From IMG/VR virus record IMGVR_UViG_3300037504_000746, positions 1-34,673 of that record: 34,673 nucleotides of DNA; one strand, written 5' to 3'. The notes under the pieces are model-generated. The model ran no database searches. It was not told the origin of the DNA and saw only the letters and a program-made list of their open reading frames with translations. Every line of letters starts with the position of its first letter. The first letter of the stretch is position 1. Source of the DNA: a virus. The position numbers were made by a program, and so were the translations under genes. This document shows, piece after piece, positions 7,341 to 14,792 of the stretch.

Positions 7341-7592
7341 TTAGACAATGTGTGCAAGTTGGGCTTTTGTTTCGAGAAGTTCAAATTCGTCGTCAAAAAG
7401 CTTAACAACACGCGTGCCGGTTTGGTAGTAAGTATCGCGCAGGTGTATGCGCCTAGGCGTAGGATTATCCAGCTCTACAGTATATAACTGCTCCGTATGC
7501 GGTTGTTGCGTATCTACGATTGTCCCCAGCACGTTAAGCCCATACGGCCGGTATATCTTCACCTGTACGCGTTGGCCTTCTGGATTACACAT
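7341..7592 (-). CDS. Small hypothetical protein, beta-rich
   Basis: An 83-aa protein of unknown family. Short alternating hydrophobic strands (RVQVKIYRPYGL, LGTIVDTQ, LYTVELDN) suggest a small SH3-like beta barrel. It overlaps the amidase gene by 8 nt and is the last gene before the twin terminators, so it is co-transcribed with the lysis genes. A lysis-accessory role is possible but not demonstrated. Confidence 0.7.
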   Translation of the reverse strand: MCNPEGQRVQVKIYRPYGLNVLGTIVDTQQPHTEQLYTVELDNPTPRRIHLRDTYYQTGTRVVKLFDDEFELLETKAQLAHIV

Positions 7593-8199
7593 ATTGCAAT
7601 AATGTATTTGCGATTAGGTGCGCAATGCGCCCTTGCTTGTTATGATATTCGCTTATTTCGTCTTTGTTTGTTATAAAGCAAACTTCTAGTAGGATGACTC
7701 GGGGCTTTGTGTGTAAGATGCCCAGCCGGCTGTGTTGACTCTGCCGTTCGCTCTTCACTCCCCTATTTGCACTTCTCAGGTTTGTGGCGATATATTGTAC
7801 CAAGTGCGTCGCCAGCGCCCGGTTCTCTGCGCTTGTTTCGTCGTGCACATAGGCCTCTACGCCCTTTGCAACTGGGGTTGCGGCGTTAAAATGGATGTTT
7901 AGGACAACGTCTTCAGCGGCATACTTGCTGTTGAGCATTTGTATCTTTTGAGGCAACCCTTGGCTGATTGCAAGGTAGCTTACCGGCTGGGCTGGTTCCA
8001 TGTGCTTGAGTACATTGTACACCTCCGTGCCAAGTTCTTTAGCCAACTCAGCTTCCTGATATCCATTCGCCACCGCGCCCGGGTCGGCGCCGCCGTGCCC
8101 GGGAAGTATTACAATGTGTCTTAAAGGTCGGTCGTTTCTAAGTAGTCCTCCAGCCAGTCTTCCAGCTGCCGCGCCGCCTTCGTTATGCAATGTCGACAT
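7585..8199 (-). CDS. N-acetylmuramoyl-L-alanine amidase (Amidase_3), phage endolysin
   Basis: A 204-aa Amidase_3-type zinc amidase that cleaves the MurNAc-L-Ala bond of peptidoglycan to release progeny. Expected zinc ligands are H35 (PGHGGADPG), E49 and H103 (NIHFNA); the catalytic glutamate is E172 (LLEVCFITN). No signal peptide or membrane segment is visible, so access to the wall would need the holin-like proteins upstream. The domain starts at about residue 27; the first 26 residues are encoded in the 79 nt shared with the preceding gene in another frame, so the true start could lie slightly downstream. Neighbours with membrane segments support a lysis role. Confidence 0.9.
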   Translation of the reverse strand: MSTLHNEGGAAAGRLAGGLLRNDRPLRHIVILPGHGGADPGAVANGYQEAELAKELGTEVYNVLKHMEPAQPVSYLAISQGLPQKIQMLNSKYAAEDVVLNIHFNAATPVAKGVEAYVHDETSAENRALATHLVQYIATNLRSANRGVKSERQSQHSRLGILHTKPRVILLEVCFITNKDEISEYHNKQGRIAHLIANTLLQYV

Positions 8200-8360
8200 G
8201 TCGTTATTGGTTTAGATGATTTTGGGTGAAAGTGTATAAACAGTTGTATGAAGCGCTGAAAAAAGGGGTCGTAGTGTGTCGTCCTCCAGCGCTCACGTCC
8301 TGAGCGCTTACTTTGCAACACCTCCTGTACGCTTTCTAGGTCTTTGTATGTAATCTCCAT
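8121..8360 (-). CDS. Small hypothetical protein with a CxxC pair
   Basis: A 79-aa protein of unknown family beginning MEITYKDLESVQEVL. It has an aromatic/histidine-rich middle (FFQRFIQLFIHFH) and a CRHC motif before an acidic helical end. The ATG at 8360 is preferred; a GTG at 8363 sits directly upstream, touching the stop of the preceding gene. Its last 26 codons overlap the amidase N-terminus in another frame (8121-8199). Lysis-cassette accessory by position only. Confidence 0.65.
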   Translation of the reverse strand: MEITYKDLESVQEVLQSKRSGRERWRTTHYDPFFQRFIQLFIHFHPKSSKPITTCRHCITKAARQLEDWLEDYLETTDL

Positions 8361-8362
8361 CA

Positions 8363-8902
8363 CTACTTAGTAAAGAGTCGATAACCTAGCATTATGTTGT
8401 GCGCACCTTGCACGTTGTAAGTGTAGCCGGCAAACAGGCGGCGGTAGCCTACCCAACCCCCTGCGCCGGCAGGGTGCGATATCATTATACCGCCCTGAAA
8501 ATCAGGGGGCTTCTCGCGAATTTGAATCTCGGTCGTCGTCGTGTGTTGGCGCTGTACGCTGTACGCAAAGTCGAGATCGAGCAGTTCGCCGCATACAAGA
8601 GCGTTAGACTCAAGTGTAAGTACACTGTCCTCGTAGTGCGTTGTGTACACTTGTCCGGTGTCGTTGCAGCTCACTACAACCGTATCGCGCACCTGCACCG
8701 TTTGCGTTGTCTCCTTTGTCCTTACTACTGTGTCGCGTACAGTAGTAGGTATTGCAACGGTAACTGTGTCGTAGTGGTCTAGGTATACAGTGCGAGTTTC
8801 GACAACAGGATCTTGCACAACCAGTTCGTCGGTCGGTGCAAGTATCCAGCCGATGATCCCGCCGCATACGAGCAAAAACAGGTACAGTGGTATATCTTTC
8901 AT
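8363..8902 (-). CDS. Membrane-anchored protein, spanin or lysis-accessory candidate
   Basis: A 179-aa protein with one N-terminal hydrophobic segment (about 4-22), then a Thr/Val-rich region containing VRDTVV twice (around residues 55-77), then a C-terminal part rich in Gly and aromatic residues (about 137-176, including GWVGYRRLFAGYTYN) that looks like short beta-strands of an outer-membrane hairpin. Inner-membrane anchor plus periplasmic linker plus beta segment fits a protein spanning the periplasm, such as a spanin, and the location between holin-like and amidase genes agrees. No lipobox is seen. Function inferred. Confidence 0.7.
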   Translation of the reverse strand: MKDIPLYLFLLVCGGIIGWILAPTDELVVQDPVVETRTVYLDHYDTVTVAIPTTVRDTVVRTKETTQTVQVRDTVVVSCNDTGQVYTTHYEDSVLTLESNALVCGELLDLDFAYSVQRQHTTTTEIQIREKPPDFQGGIMISHPAGAGGWVGYRRLFAGYTYNVQGAHNIMLGYRLFTK

Positions 8903-8906
8903 TGGG

Positions 8907-9248
8907 TTACATTAGGTTGTTATCACGAATGTAGGTTGCAAATTCTTCGGTGGAAGTACACACCACCGGGGCGGGGTATTTTGCATCGGTAGCCTGACGC
9001 CACCACGCTTCTTGCTTATCTGATAGCTTCTCGCCCGGCCTCTTAACTTCAACGAATCGCACCCCTTTTTTGCTGTACAGAATGAGGTCAGGGTGCCCCG
9101 GGAATACCCCCATCGCGTTGTGTCTCAGCTGCTTGCGCGCCGAATTGCCCCCCGCTTCGTTAACGACCGCCTGCAGCCGCCACTGATCGTCGGGGTATGT
9201 GTCCCTAAACCATTTTACAATTATTGATTGTATTTTTGCCTCGCTCAT
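8907..9248 (-). CDS. VRR-NUC domain nuclease
   Basis: A 113-aa stand-alone VRR-NUC fold of the PD-(D/E)XK superfamily. The active-site pattern is visible: an early glutamate, GHPD (D54), then FVEVKRP (E67-x-K69) and a following helix (LSDKQEAWWRQA). Family members include Holliday-junction-resolvase-like nucleases. It would cut branched DNA before packaging or degrade host DNA. Its place inside the lysis block (ATGA overlap with the holin-like gene) is not with the replication genes, which suggests late expression. Substrate unproven. Confidence 0.85.
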   Translation of the reverse strand: MSEAKIQSIIVKWFRDTYPDDQWRLQAVVNEAGGNSARKQLRHNAMGVFPGHPDLILYSKKGVRFVEVKRPGEKLSDKQEAWWRQATDAKYPAPVVCTSTEEFATYIRDNNLM

Positions 9249-9469
9249 TGCTTCTGCTTATTAGCGTTGTCGCTCTTCTCGACCACCCCTGCGGCCAGCA
9301 TACCGGCAGATGCATATAACAAAGCCTGATACAAGACTTCATTTACATCATACCAGTGAAGGCCGTCGAGGAGGTAAGTAAGCAGGGTTGTAGTAAAGCC
9401 GGTCAGCCCTACAACTCGCTTAGAGCTAAGCTTGCCGGCGCGGTCTTGTACAAGTTCTTTCCAGTTCAT
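9245..9469 (-). CDS. Holin-like membrane protein
   Basis: A 74-aa protein with two hydrophobic segments (about 20-37 and 47-63) separated by a short loop with an aromatic pair, a basic N-terminal region (GKLSSKRVVG) and a charged C-terminal tail. Size, topology and the SSKR start of the first segment fit small class II-like holins of Bacteroidota phages. It would permeabilise the inner membrane so that the amidase reaches peptidoglycan. Start codon and preceding stop overlap as TAATG. Confidence 0.75.
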   Translation of the reverse strand: MNWKELVQDRAGKLSSKRVVGLTGFTTTLLTYLLDGLHWYDVNEVLYQALLYASAGMLAAGVVEKSDNANKQKQ

Positions 9470-9750
9470 TATCGTTTGTCGATAAGGCTCAATATTGTGC
9501 TATGGTAGGTTTTTAAGCTTTCGTTTAGCTCTTCTATCTTTTCCGACATGTTTTTTAGCTCCGATTTTAGTACTTTTGTAGCGCCTGACACACGATTGAG
9601 CTCAGCTTCGGTATTTGCTTGCTTCGCGTGCGTCTCTTTCATTTTGTTTTCGAGCTCCGAAAGCTTAGCCTTTAGCAGGCCGTAAGCCACGCCGAAGCCC
9701 CCCACGACGACAACAAGTGCTAAGATTTCCGTTAATGTACGTACGTCCAT
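9469..9750 (-). CDS. Membrane-anchored coiled-coil protein (lysis accessory)
   Basis: A 93-aa protein with one N-terminal transmembrane segment (about 7-27, ILALVVVVGGFGVAYGLL) followed by a long coiled coil to the C-terminus. This layout resembles XhlA-type holin partners and inner-membrane spanin subunits. It is directly upstream of the holin-like gene with a 1-nt overlap. Choosing between the two roles needs experiment. Confidence 0.72.
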   Translation of the reverse strand: MDVRTLTEILALVVVVGGFGVAYGLLKAKLSELENKMKETHAKQANTEAELNRVSGATKVLKSELKNMSEKIEELNESLKTYHSTILSLIDKR

Positions 9751-9766
9751 AAGTTGCAGTTATTTT

Positions 9767-10642
9767 TTACAAAGGTACATCAAAATCCTCTATAGACGGC
9801 GCGCCCGGAAAGGCATCGGCGCGTATTATATCACTCTCCGTCTCTCCTTCTTCGTCCTTGTATACAAGAACGTAAGCTACAATGTACTGGTTTCTATCCT
9901 TAATTTGTCGAGGTTGTGGCTCTCGGCGGGCTTGCCCCTGCACAATTTCGAGCCCTTCTTCCCCCTTGTCATATACAAGCGTATCGATGCGGGGCATATT
10001 GCTTGCATTACTTAGTGTGATAGTTTGCGCCGGCACGTTTACGGCATCGGCCGAGCTGCTGAGCGCCAGCCGGGTTGCTTGTATTGTTGCAACGTTGCCG
10101 GCGGCATCAACTTCGCCCCCCAAAACAACTCGCGCAACCTGCCCCCGCGCGGGGGGCACAGCCCCAACCGGCCGCCGACGGCGCGGTGCGTCAGGAAACA
10201 AAGCAGGCACATCGCGTGCAACGTCATCGCGCGTTACTGCGTCCTGCCTATCGACGCGCAAATTTTTAATGTAAAAGCTGCGCCACTGGCTGCCGTTGAC
10301 CCGTGCTACGGTAAAGTCCCAGTAGGGCAACAGACCAAATTTTCGGGGGCCTCTACCCCCCTTGAAGGTGTATGTAAACAGCGCCGTGTTCCGGGTGCCG
10401 GTCGCCCGCCGAATGCGACGCTTGATGACTGCGAAGTACTTAAAGTCAACCACCCCCTCATCAAGCCGGGCGCGAATGGTGCGGGTGCTGAGGTGTAAAA
10501 GCTTGCGCGCGTCGGGGCTAAGTGCGCTGTATTCCTCATCCGTAAACGGCTGAGTGTCAACCACTAGCGCCACCCGGCTATTCATTTGATACACCGGGAT
10601 GTTCTTTGCTCCTGCGCGTTTTTTAGCTACTGCTACACTCAT
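9767..10642 (-). CDS. Fibre- or baseplate-like structural protein
   Basis: A 291-aa protein. The N-terminal half is basic and not recognised. An Ala/Pro/Arg-rich linker (about 150-170) precedes a C-terminal domain (about 170-265) with the pattern NMPRIDTLVYD, VQGQARREPQPRQI, YIVAYVLV. The same pattern occurs in the rightward-arm protein at 31287-32171 and is common near the start of phage tail-fibre and baseplate proteins. Likely a virion surface component or receptor-binding adaptor. Its ATG overlaps the stop of the 722-aa glycosyltransferase/oxygenase gene (ATGA), so the two are probably made together. Confidence 0.65.
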   Translation of the reverse strand: MSVAVAKKRAGAKNIPVYQMNSRVALVVDTQPFTDEEYSALSPDARKLLHLSTRTIRARLDEGVVDFKYFAVIKRRIRRATGTRNTALFTYTFKGGRGPRKFGLLPYWDFTVARVNGSQWRSFYIKNLRVDRQDAVTRDDVARDVPALFPDAPRRRRPVGAVPPARGQVARVVLGGEVDAAGNVATIQATRLALSSSADAVNVPAQTITLSNASNMPRIDTLVYDKGEEGLEIVQGQARREPQPRQIKDRNQYIVAYVLVYKDEEGETESDIIRADAFPGAPSIEDFDVPL

Positions 10643-12807
10643 ACTCTACACTCTGACCAGTACCCGCCGAGCTCAAACGTAGTAACACCGTTGATGCTTT
10701 CCTTGCCCGTAGGCTTGAAATCGTCAGGGTGTATAATACGAAAATCTATTGAAAACCGGCTGTAGTCTTTATTGATTATGTTGCCGTGCCGCAACTCGGC
10801 ACCCTTGAAGGCTAAAATTTGGCCGTATGATACTTCTGGAGCTATCTTGCCCGCCGGAGCTTCAATGTGTATCGTATTAGTATGCGTTGTGTCAACGAAG
10901 GGCAGCCAAAGATTTACCTCTTCGGGCTGGTGCCCATAATCGCTATCTACGTGCCATTCCCCTACGCTCACATTATTTACCAAGTGCGCCCGGAAGGAGG
11001 GCACTGATTGATAGTACAGGTGGGTGTGCCCGAGTAATTTACAAATGTCAACAATGAAGGCTTTGTACAGCTCGCGCAGAAGCGGCTTCTCTTGCCATGC
11101 TTTGTAAAATCGTTTATGATACAACGTATTGGTGTCCTCCTCGCGCGTAAGGACTTTGTCCAGCTGTACTGCCTCCTTAAGGTTCGAGAGCTGTAGTATC
11201 AAGCGCATATATTCACGCCATTTATATTTTTCAGTGTCGTATTCGAGGAGGTAGGGCTCCTTTTGTCGATACTCTTTTACGGTCGTATGTTTTGCGATTT
11301 GCATAGGCTTGCTTTGTACAGGTATTGTTCGTTTCTTGTAGTGTTCGCAAAGATTCGTGATGACGCGCTCAAAGGCGTGAGCTTGTGTGTTGTCGAGCTG
11401 CCCCGCCTCCGGCTCAAAGTAGTCTTGCGTTAGCCCTTGATTCTTAATGTGTTGTAGCAGCTGAGGGGCACACCACCACATTGTCCCGGCTATGTATTTC
11501 TTGTGTCGATAAGTAACGTTTATGCGCTTCGCGAAATGTTTGCAGTGTTCGTGCGTTGCCCCGTTGCGAATATACCAGCGCCGAGTTCCTACAATCCCGC
11601 CTTTTTTGTCGAGATGCTGTATGCATTCGCGCACTTTTGCGGGGCTGCTCATTATCGCACCTAATAATTCTTTGCGCCAGCGCTTGCCCTTGCCGGGCTC
11701 TTGCTTTGTGTGTTTACTATGTATAAAGGCACAATAATCGTAGCTGGCAGGGTTGCTGGAGTTCAGCAGGTTGACCAACCCCCCTATGTCTCTACCTCGG
11801 TTTTCTGACACTAGTACAGTAGCGGTAGGGAATTCGACCTTAATTTGTCGCCGCATTGCTTCGGTCTCCGTGCCGCGTTGTACCTGATTTACGTACACTT
11901 TTACCCGCAGCCCGGCGTGCTGCACATTGCGTATTGCATTCGCCAGTTCAGCCCAAAGGTCGTAATAATACATGTGTACGTATATCGCGGCAGTTTTGTA
12001 CATAGCCGGTACGTGTTTAGTAAGCTCGCTTGCCGTATCGGCTACTAAAGTATCATTTTTTAACTCTTCGCGTAGCAGTTCTAGCTTAGCCCCCGGCACT
12101 ACTTTGCGAAAGAAATAATAATCGCGGCTATCTTTTAGCTGCTGCGCGCCCAGCCCGGCAAATTTGCGCGGGTGGCGGCTTCGGCTAGGCCACGAGGTGT
12201 AGGTAGTTGGGAATGAAACTATTTCATCGTCTCTACCAAAGCGCCTTAAGCAGCTGGCGGCAAAGTGTTCGTTGTCTGCAAAGACTTTTGACGGTGCACG
12301 CATATCTGGCGGGCAGCAGAAGAGCCGGCGAACTTCCCTGTTGTTTTGTCGCAACACCTCTACGTGTTCTCGACTAATCCAATACCATTGTTCGTGCCAG
12401 TAGATACTATCTCTTATATCCGGGTGTACTTTCCGGCCGCCTCGGGCGTGGTTAAATGTGCTTTCGTGCAATGACGCAAAGTAGCTGCAATTTGCAGCAC
12501 GAGTAGAAAGCGTATCCAACAATGCTTCATAAGACCGGCGCGGGACACAGCTTTCGCTAGCTAAGATTAGATGACTCGCTGAGGTTTTCAAAAATTCTTC
12601 GTACAGCGCGAAGTGCGCATTAATCGTTGATTCCCAGCGCGTTGGTACTGTTCTGACGACTCTCACATCGTTCGTCAGCTGTGCCGGCTGCCCGGCCCCT
12701 TTTTTGTGCTGGTGAAAAATAGCCGTGCCGCGCCCGTCAAACCATTCGGTCCAGATGTCGGGACAGTGTACGGAATCTGCAACTAAGAAGCCTATTGCTA
12801 TACTCAC
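10639..12807 (-). CDS. Three-domain glycan-modifying enzyme: GT14-like + RgpF-like + StrG-like oxygenase
   Basis: A 722-aa protein with three recognisable parts. Residues about 1-230 resemble Core-2/I-branching (GT14-like) N-acetylglucosaminyltransferases (SHLILASESCVP, then WHEQWYWISREH, then FADNEHFAASCL). Residues about 273-490 match the rhamnan-synthesis RgpF family (IYVHMYYYDLW, ENRGRDIGG, FIHSKHTK, IAGTMWWC, AHAFERV). Residues about 575-690 resemble the StrG-like Fe(II)/2-oxoglutarate oxygenase family: H619-x-D621, H674 and R684 (GEWHVDSDYGH, LRHGN, SRFSIDFR). A single chain that could transfer sugars and then oxidise or hydroxylate a product fits modification of virion or host-surface glycans. 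Its coupling to a fibre-like gene supports that. Enzyme activities are inferred from motifs. Confidence 0.8.
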   Translation of the reverse strand: MSIAIGFLVADSVHCPDIWTEWFDGRGTAIFHQHKKGAGQPAQLTNDVRVVRTVPTRWESTINAHFALYEEFLKTSASHLILASESCVPRRSYEALLDTLSTRAANCSYFASLHESTFNHARGGRKVHPDIRDSIYWHEQWYWISREHVEVLRQNNREVRRLFCCPPDMRAPSKVFADNEHFAASCLRRFGRDDEIVSFPTTYTSWPSRSRHPRKFAGLGAQQLKDSRDYYFFRKVVPGAKLELLREELKNDTLVADTASELTKHVPAMYKTAAIYVHMYYYDLWAELANAIRNVQHAGLRVKVYVNQVQRGTETEAMRRQIKVEFPTATVLVSENRGRDIGGLVNLLNSSNPASYDYCAFIHSKHTKQEPGKGKRWRKELLGAIMSSPAKVRECIQHLDKKGGIVGTRRWYIRNGATHEHCKHFAKRINVTYRHKKYIAGTMWWCAPQLLQHIKNQGLTQDYFEPEAGQLDNTQAHAFERVITNLCEHYKKRTIPVQSKPMQIAKHTTVKEYRQKEPYLLEYDTEKYKWREYMRLILQLSNLKEAVQLDKVLTREEDTNTLYHKRFYKAWQEKPLLRELYKAFIVDICKLLGHTHLYYQSVPSFRAHLVNNVSVGEWHVDSDYGHQPEEVNLWLPFVDTTHTNTIHIEAPAGKIAPEVSYGQILAFKGAELRHGNIINKDYSRFSIDFRIIHPDDFKPTGKESINGVTTFELGGYWSECRV

Positions 12808-12813
12808 GTAGCT

Positions 12814-13173
12814 TTATTGATTGGTCTGGCTTTCAATATTTGCCTTAACTTCAGTAAGGAAACCCATTATCAGGTTTATTTCTACCCAAAAGTCCTTAAC
12901 CCGGAACTTTTTTCGCAGTTCTGTGCCCTTGAAATACAGGTTGTATTTCCTGCGTAACCTCTCAAATCCTTCATAAAATTCTAAGCGTTGTTCCCGGAAT
13001 CCAAGGTTGATTGCATCCAATTCCCAAAAGATTTCTCCGTCATCAGATAGCTCCATTTTCCCGTCATCCAATTGCCTGACGTACAGTTCTAGCGGGTCGT
13101 TGTGCAGCCAAAGAGTTGGCGGTGTTATCCGATACCAGTTGTCTTTTGGCGTCACCAATTTTCCCTGTGGCAT
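12814..13173 (-). CDS. Hypothetical protein of the accessory cassette
   Basis: A 119-aa protein. The segment LYVRQLDDGKMELSDDGEIF (about 27-46) faintly recalls the DGG-like turn of DUF1828 proteins, but I would not assign the family. The rest is helical and charged. I chose the ATG at 13173 because the longer reading (to 13221) would run 47 nt into the preceding gene. It is the last gene of the cassette 12814-16323, ending 6 nt before the glycan-enzyme gene. Confidence 0.68.
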   Translation of the reverse strand: MPQGKLVTPKDNWYRITPPTLWLHNDPLELYVRQLDDGKMELSDDGEIFWELDAINLGFREQRLEFYEGFERLRRKYNLYFKGTELRKKFRVKDFWVEINLIMGFLTEVKANIESQTNQ

Positions 13174-13174
13174 A

Positions 13175-13984
13175 TTATTCGTCGGTCTGTTGTTGCGGGC
13201 TGTTGTTGGTAGGGACATCATTCAGGTTTATGTCGGGCGACCAATCGCTCAGTCCTGCAATCACGAATGAATCGTGAAGTTCAGCGCCTGCTTTGGTAGG
13301 GTAGAAAAGGCGGCCTGGGTTGGTTTGACCATCCGGCAATTGCAGCAGGCCTGCAAGTTGGAGGGAAACCCAAGCATATTTTTCACGGGGGCTTGCTTTC
13401 TCATCAGGTTTAATATGAATTTCAAAGTTCACACTAAGGGCGTATTCTTTGATAAGCTGTTTTTGGGTGCCGTTTTCGTGGTCAATTTTAGCAAACGCTT
13501 GCAACGCTTTGGCATTGGAGTGTTGGTATACGCGAATTTTAGTTTCTCCTTTTTCGTCCTGAAGAAATTTCACATTGTGTTTGATTTCATCAGTATCGTG
13601 TTCAGCTGCATTAGTGAACAGCTGACTGGTGGCAACGTGTAGTTTGCTGTACATACTTAGAAATTCTTTTAGGTATATGCTTTCAAGGAAAAAGCTGCCA
13701 ATTTTGTACTGCATAGTTTTAGCAATTGCTTTACCAGCACTGGTTAGGCGTGCTTTGTAAATCTGTTTGCTAGGCAAATAGGCAACCGAAATTAGGTTCC
13801 TAGTAGCAAAGAACACACACAACGATATTTCAAATTCATCATCAGGGTGCGTGTACGTCACGGGCTGGTTTTGCAGCAGATTAGCAAATAGTTCTTCGCT
13901 TTCGGAATCCTTTCGGACTTCGTAAAGGCTTTCGGCTGCAATATGCTTATAATGCAGCGGTAGGTGTTCGAGCAGGTTTTTCAT
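13175..13984 (-). CDS. Hypothetical protein with C-terminal PTKxG motif
   Basis: A 269-aa protein of unknown family. Its C-terminal part contains FYPTKAGAELHDSFVIAGLS, which matches the end of the protein at 14793-15524 (PTKxG, six residues, F, two residues, AG, hydrophobic, Ser/Thr, then Trp). That implies the two are distant paralogues flanking the DUF5131 gene. The start overlaps the DUF5131 stop as ATGA. A winged-helix-like fold is possible. A complex with DUF5131 is plausible from gene order only. Confidence 0.7.
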   Translation of the reverse strand: MKNLLEHLPLHYKHIAAESLYEVRKDSESEELFANLLQNQPVTYTHPDDEFEISLCVFFATRNLISVAYLPSKQIYKARLTSAGKAIAKTMQYKIGSFFLESIYLKEFLSMYSKLHVATSQLFTNAAEHDTDEIKHNVKFLQDEKGETKIRVYQHSNAKALQAFAKIDHENGTQKQLIKEYALSVNFEIHIKPDEKASPREKYAWVSLQLAGLLQLPDGQTNPGRLFYPTKAGAELHDSFVIAGLSDWSPDINLNDVPTNNSPQQQTDE

Positions 13985-14787
13985 ATCAGTTCACTTAATT
14001 CGTTTAAGGGTTTGTCAATTGCGTTGCGTTTGGGATTCGCTAAGTTTTCGAGTAGCTGTTCAGGGTATTCATCCCAGGTTTGCCCGTCCAGGGTTCGGCC
14101 CGCTGCTTTTTTGTTGCGCCCACCCCATTGTTTGAAAAAGAATGGCACGTTCTGTTCGTGGCATTGGTAGCGGATTTCACGAACCCATTCGGGGTGCATT
14201 GGTCGGGCTTTAGGGCCGCTTTCTCCTCCTACAATTACCCAGTCTATTCCGGACAAATCTAAGTTTGGCAGCGGGCCTAATAAGGGCTCCAGCGATAGGA
14301 ATTTATAGCCGTTTGCTTTTTTCAGCTCTTCTAAGCGGCTTAAAACGCGCTCGCTTTCAATTGACGTGCCTACCCAGACATTTTCCAGCGGTTGGATTTT
14401 CACCCATTCATCTTTGATTTTGTCATACAGCCGATAACAGTTGTAGTGGATTCGTTCTGGGCGTTTCGTTAGCACCTGGAATTGGTGCCAATACGCTTTT
14501 GCCATCGTATGATAAATTTCCTGCACAAACCAGGGGGCAATATCTTCGTGGTAGAGGTCGCTCATCGAATTCACGAAAACCATTTTAGGCTTCTTCCAAT
14601 GCAGGGGCGTGTTAATTTGGTCGAGGTGCATTCTGACCTTCCCAAAGCCTTCGCTGTATTTTTCAACGTCCATCGCTTGAAGCCGCTTGGTCATCGTTTC
14701 TGCATAGCAGTGTTTGCAGCCAGCACTGACTTTCGTGCACCCGGTCACGGGGTTCCAAGTCTTTTCAGTCCATTCGATTTTACTCAT
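13981..14787 (-). CDS. DUF5131 family protein (phage Gp37/Gp68-like, radical-SAM-like cysteines)
   Basis: A 268-aa protein with the family's N-terminal signature SKIEWTEKTWNPVTGC and a C17-x6-C24-x2-C27-Y-A-E cluster of the kind that binds an iron-sulphur centre. Other conserved segments are VFVNSMSDLYHEDI, LTKRPER, WVGTSIES, LSLEPLLGPL and VIVGGESG. The family is widespread in phages and mobile islands, often with a three-Cys-motif partner (TcmP), and its reaction is unknown. No TcmP is present here; unknown genes flank it instead. The ATG at 14787 gives the usual N-terminus; a GTG at 14790 is adjacent. Confidence 0.9.
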   Translation of the reverse strand: MSKIEWTEKTWNPVTGCTKVSAGCKHCYAETMTKRLQAMDVEKYSEGFGKVRMHLDQINTPLHWKKPKMVFVNSMSDLYHEDIAPWFVQEIYHTMAKAYWHQFQVLTKRPERIHYNCYRLYDKIKDEWVKIQPLENVWVGTSIESERVLSRLEELKKANGYKFLSLEPLLGPLPNLDLSGIDWVIVGGESGPKARPMHPEWVREIRYQCHEQNVPFFFKQWGGRNKKAAGRTLDGQTWDEYPEQLLENLANPKRNAIDKPLNELSELI

Positions 14788-14792
14788 CACTA

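Noticed and set aside
9770-9777. TACCTTTG (minus strand) as a promoter for the lysis genes
   Set aside because: Matches the -7 consensus but lies in the last codons of the fibre-like gene and has no TTG/TTTG box 20 nt upstream.
10025-10498. 157-codon plus-strand frame opposite the fibre-like gene
   Set aside because: Low-complexity Arg/Pro/Cys content; shadow of the minus-strand gene at 9767-10642.
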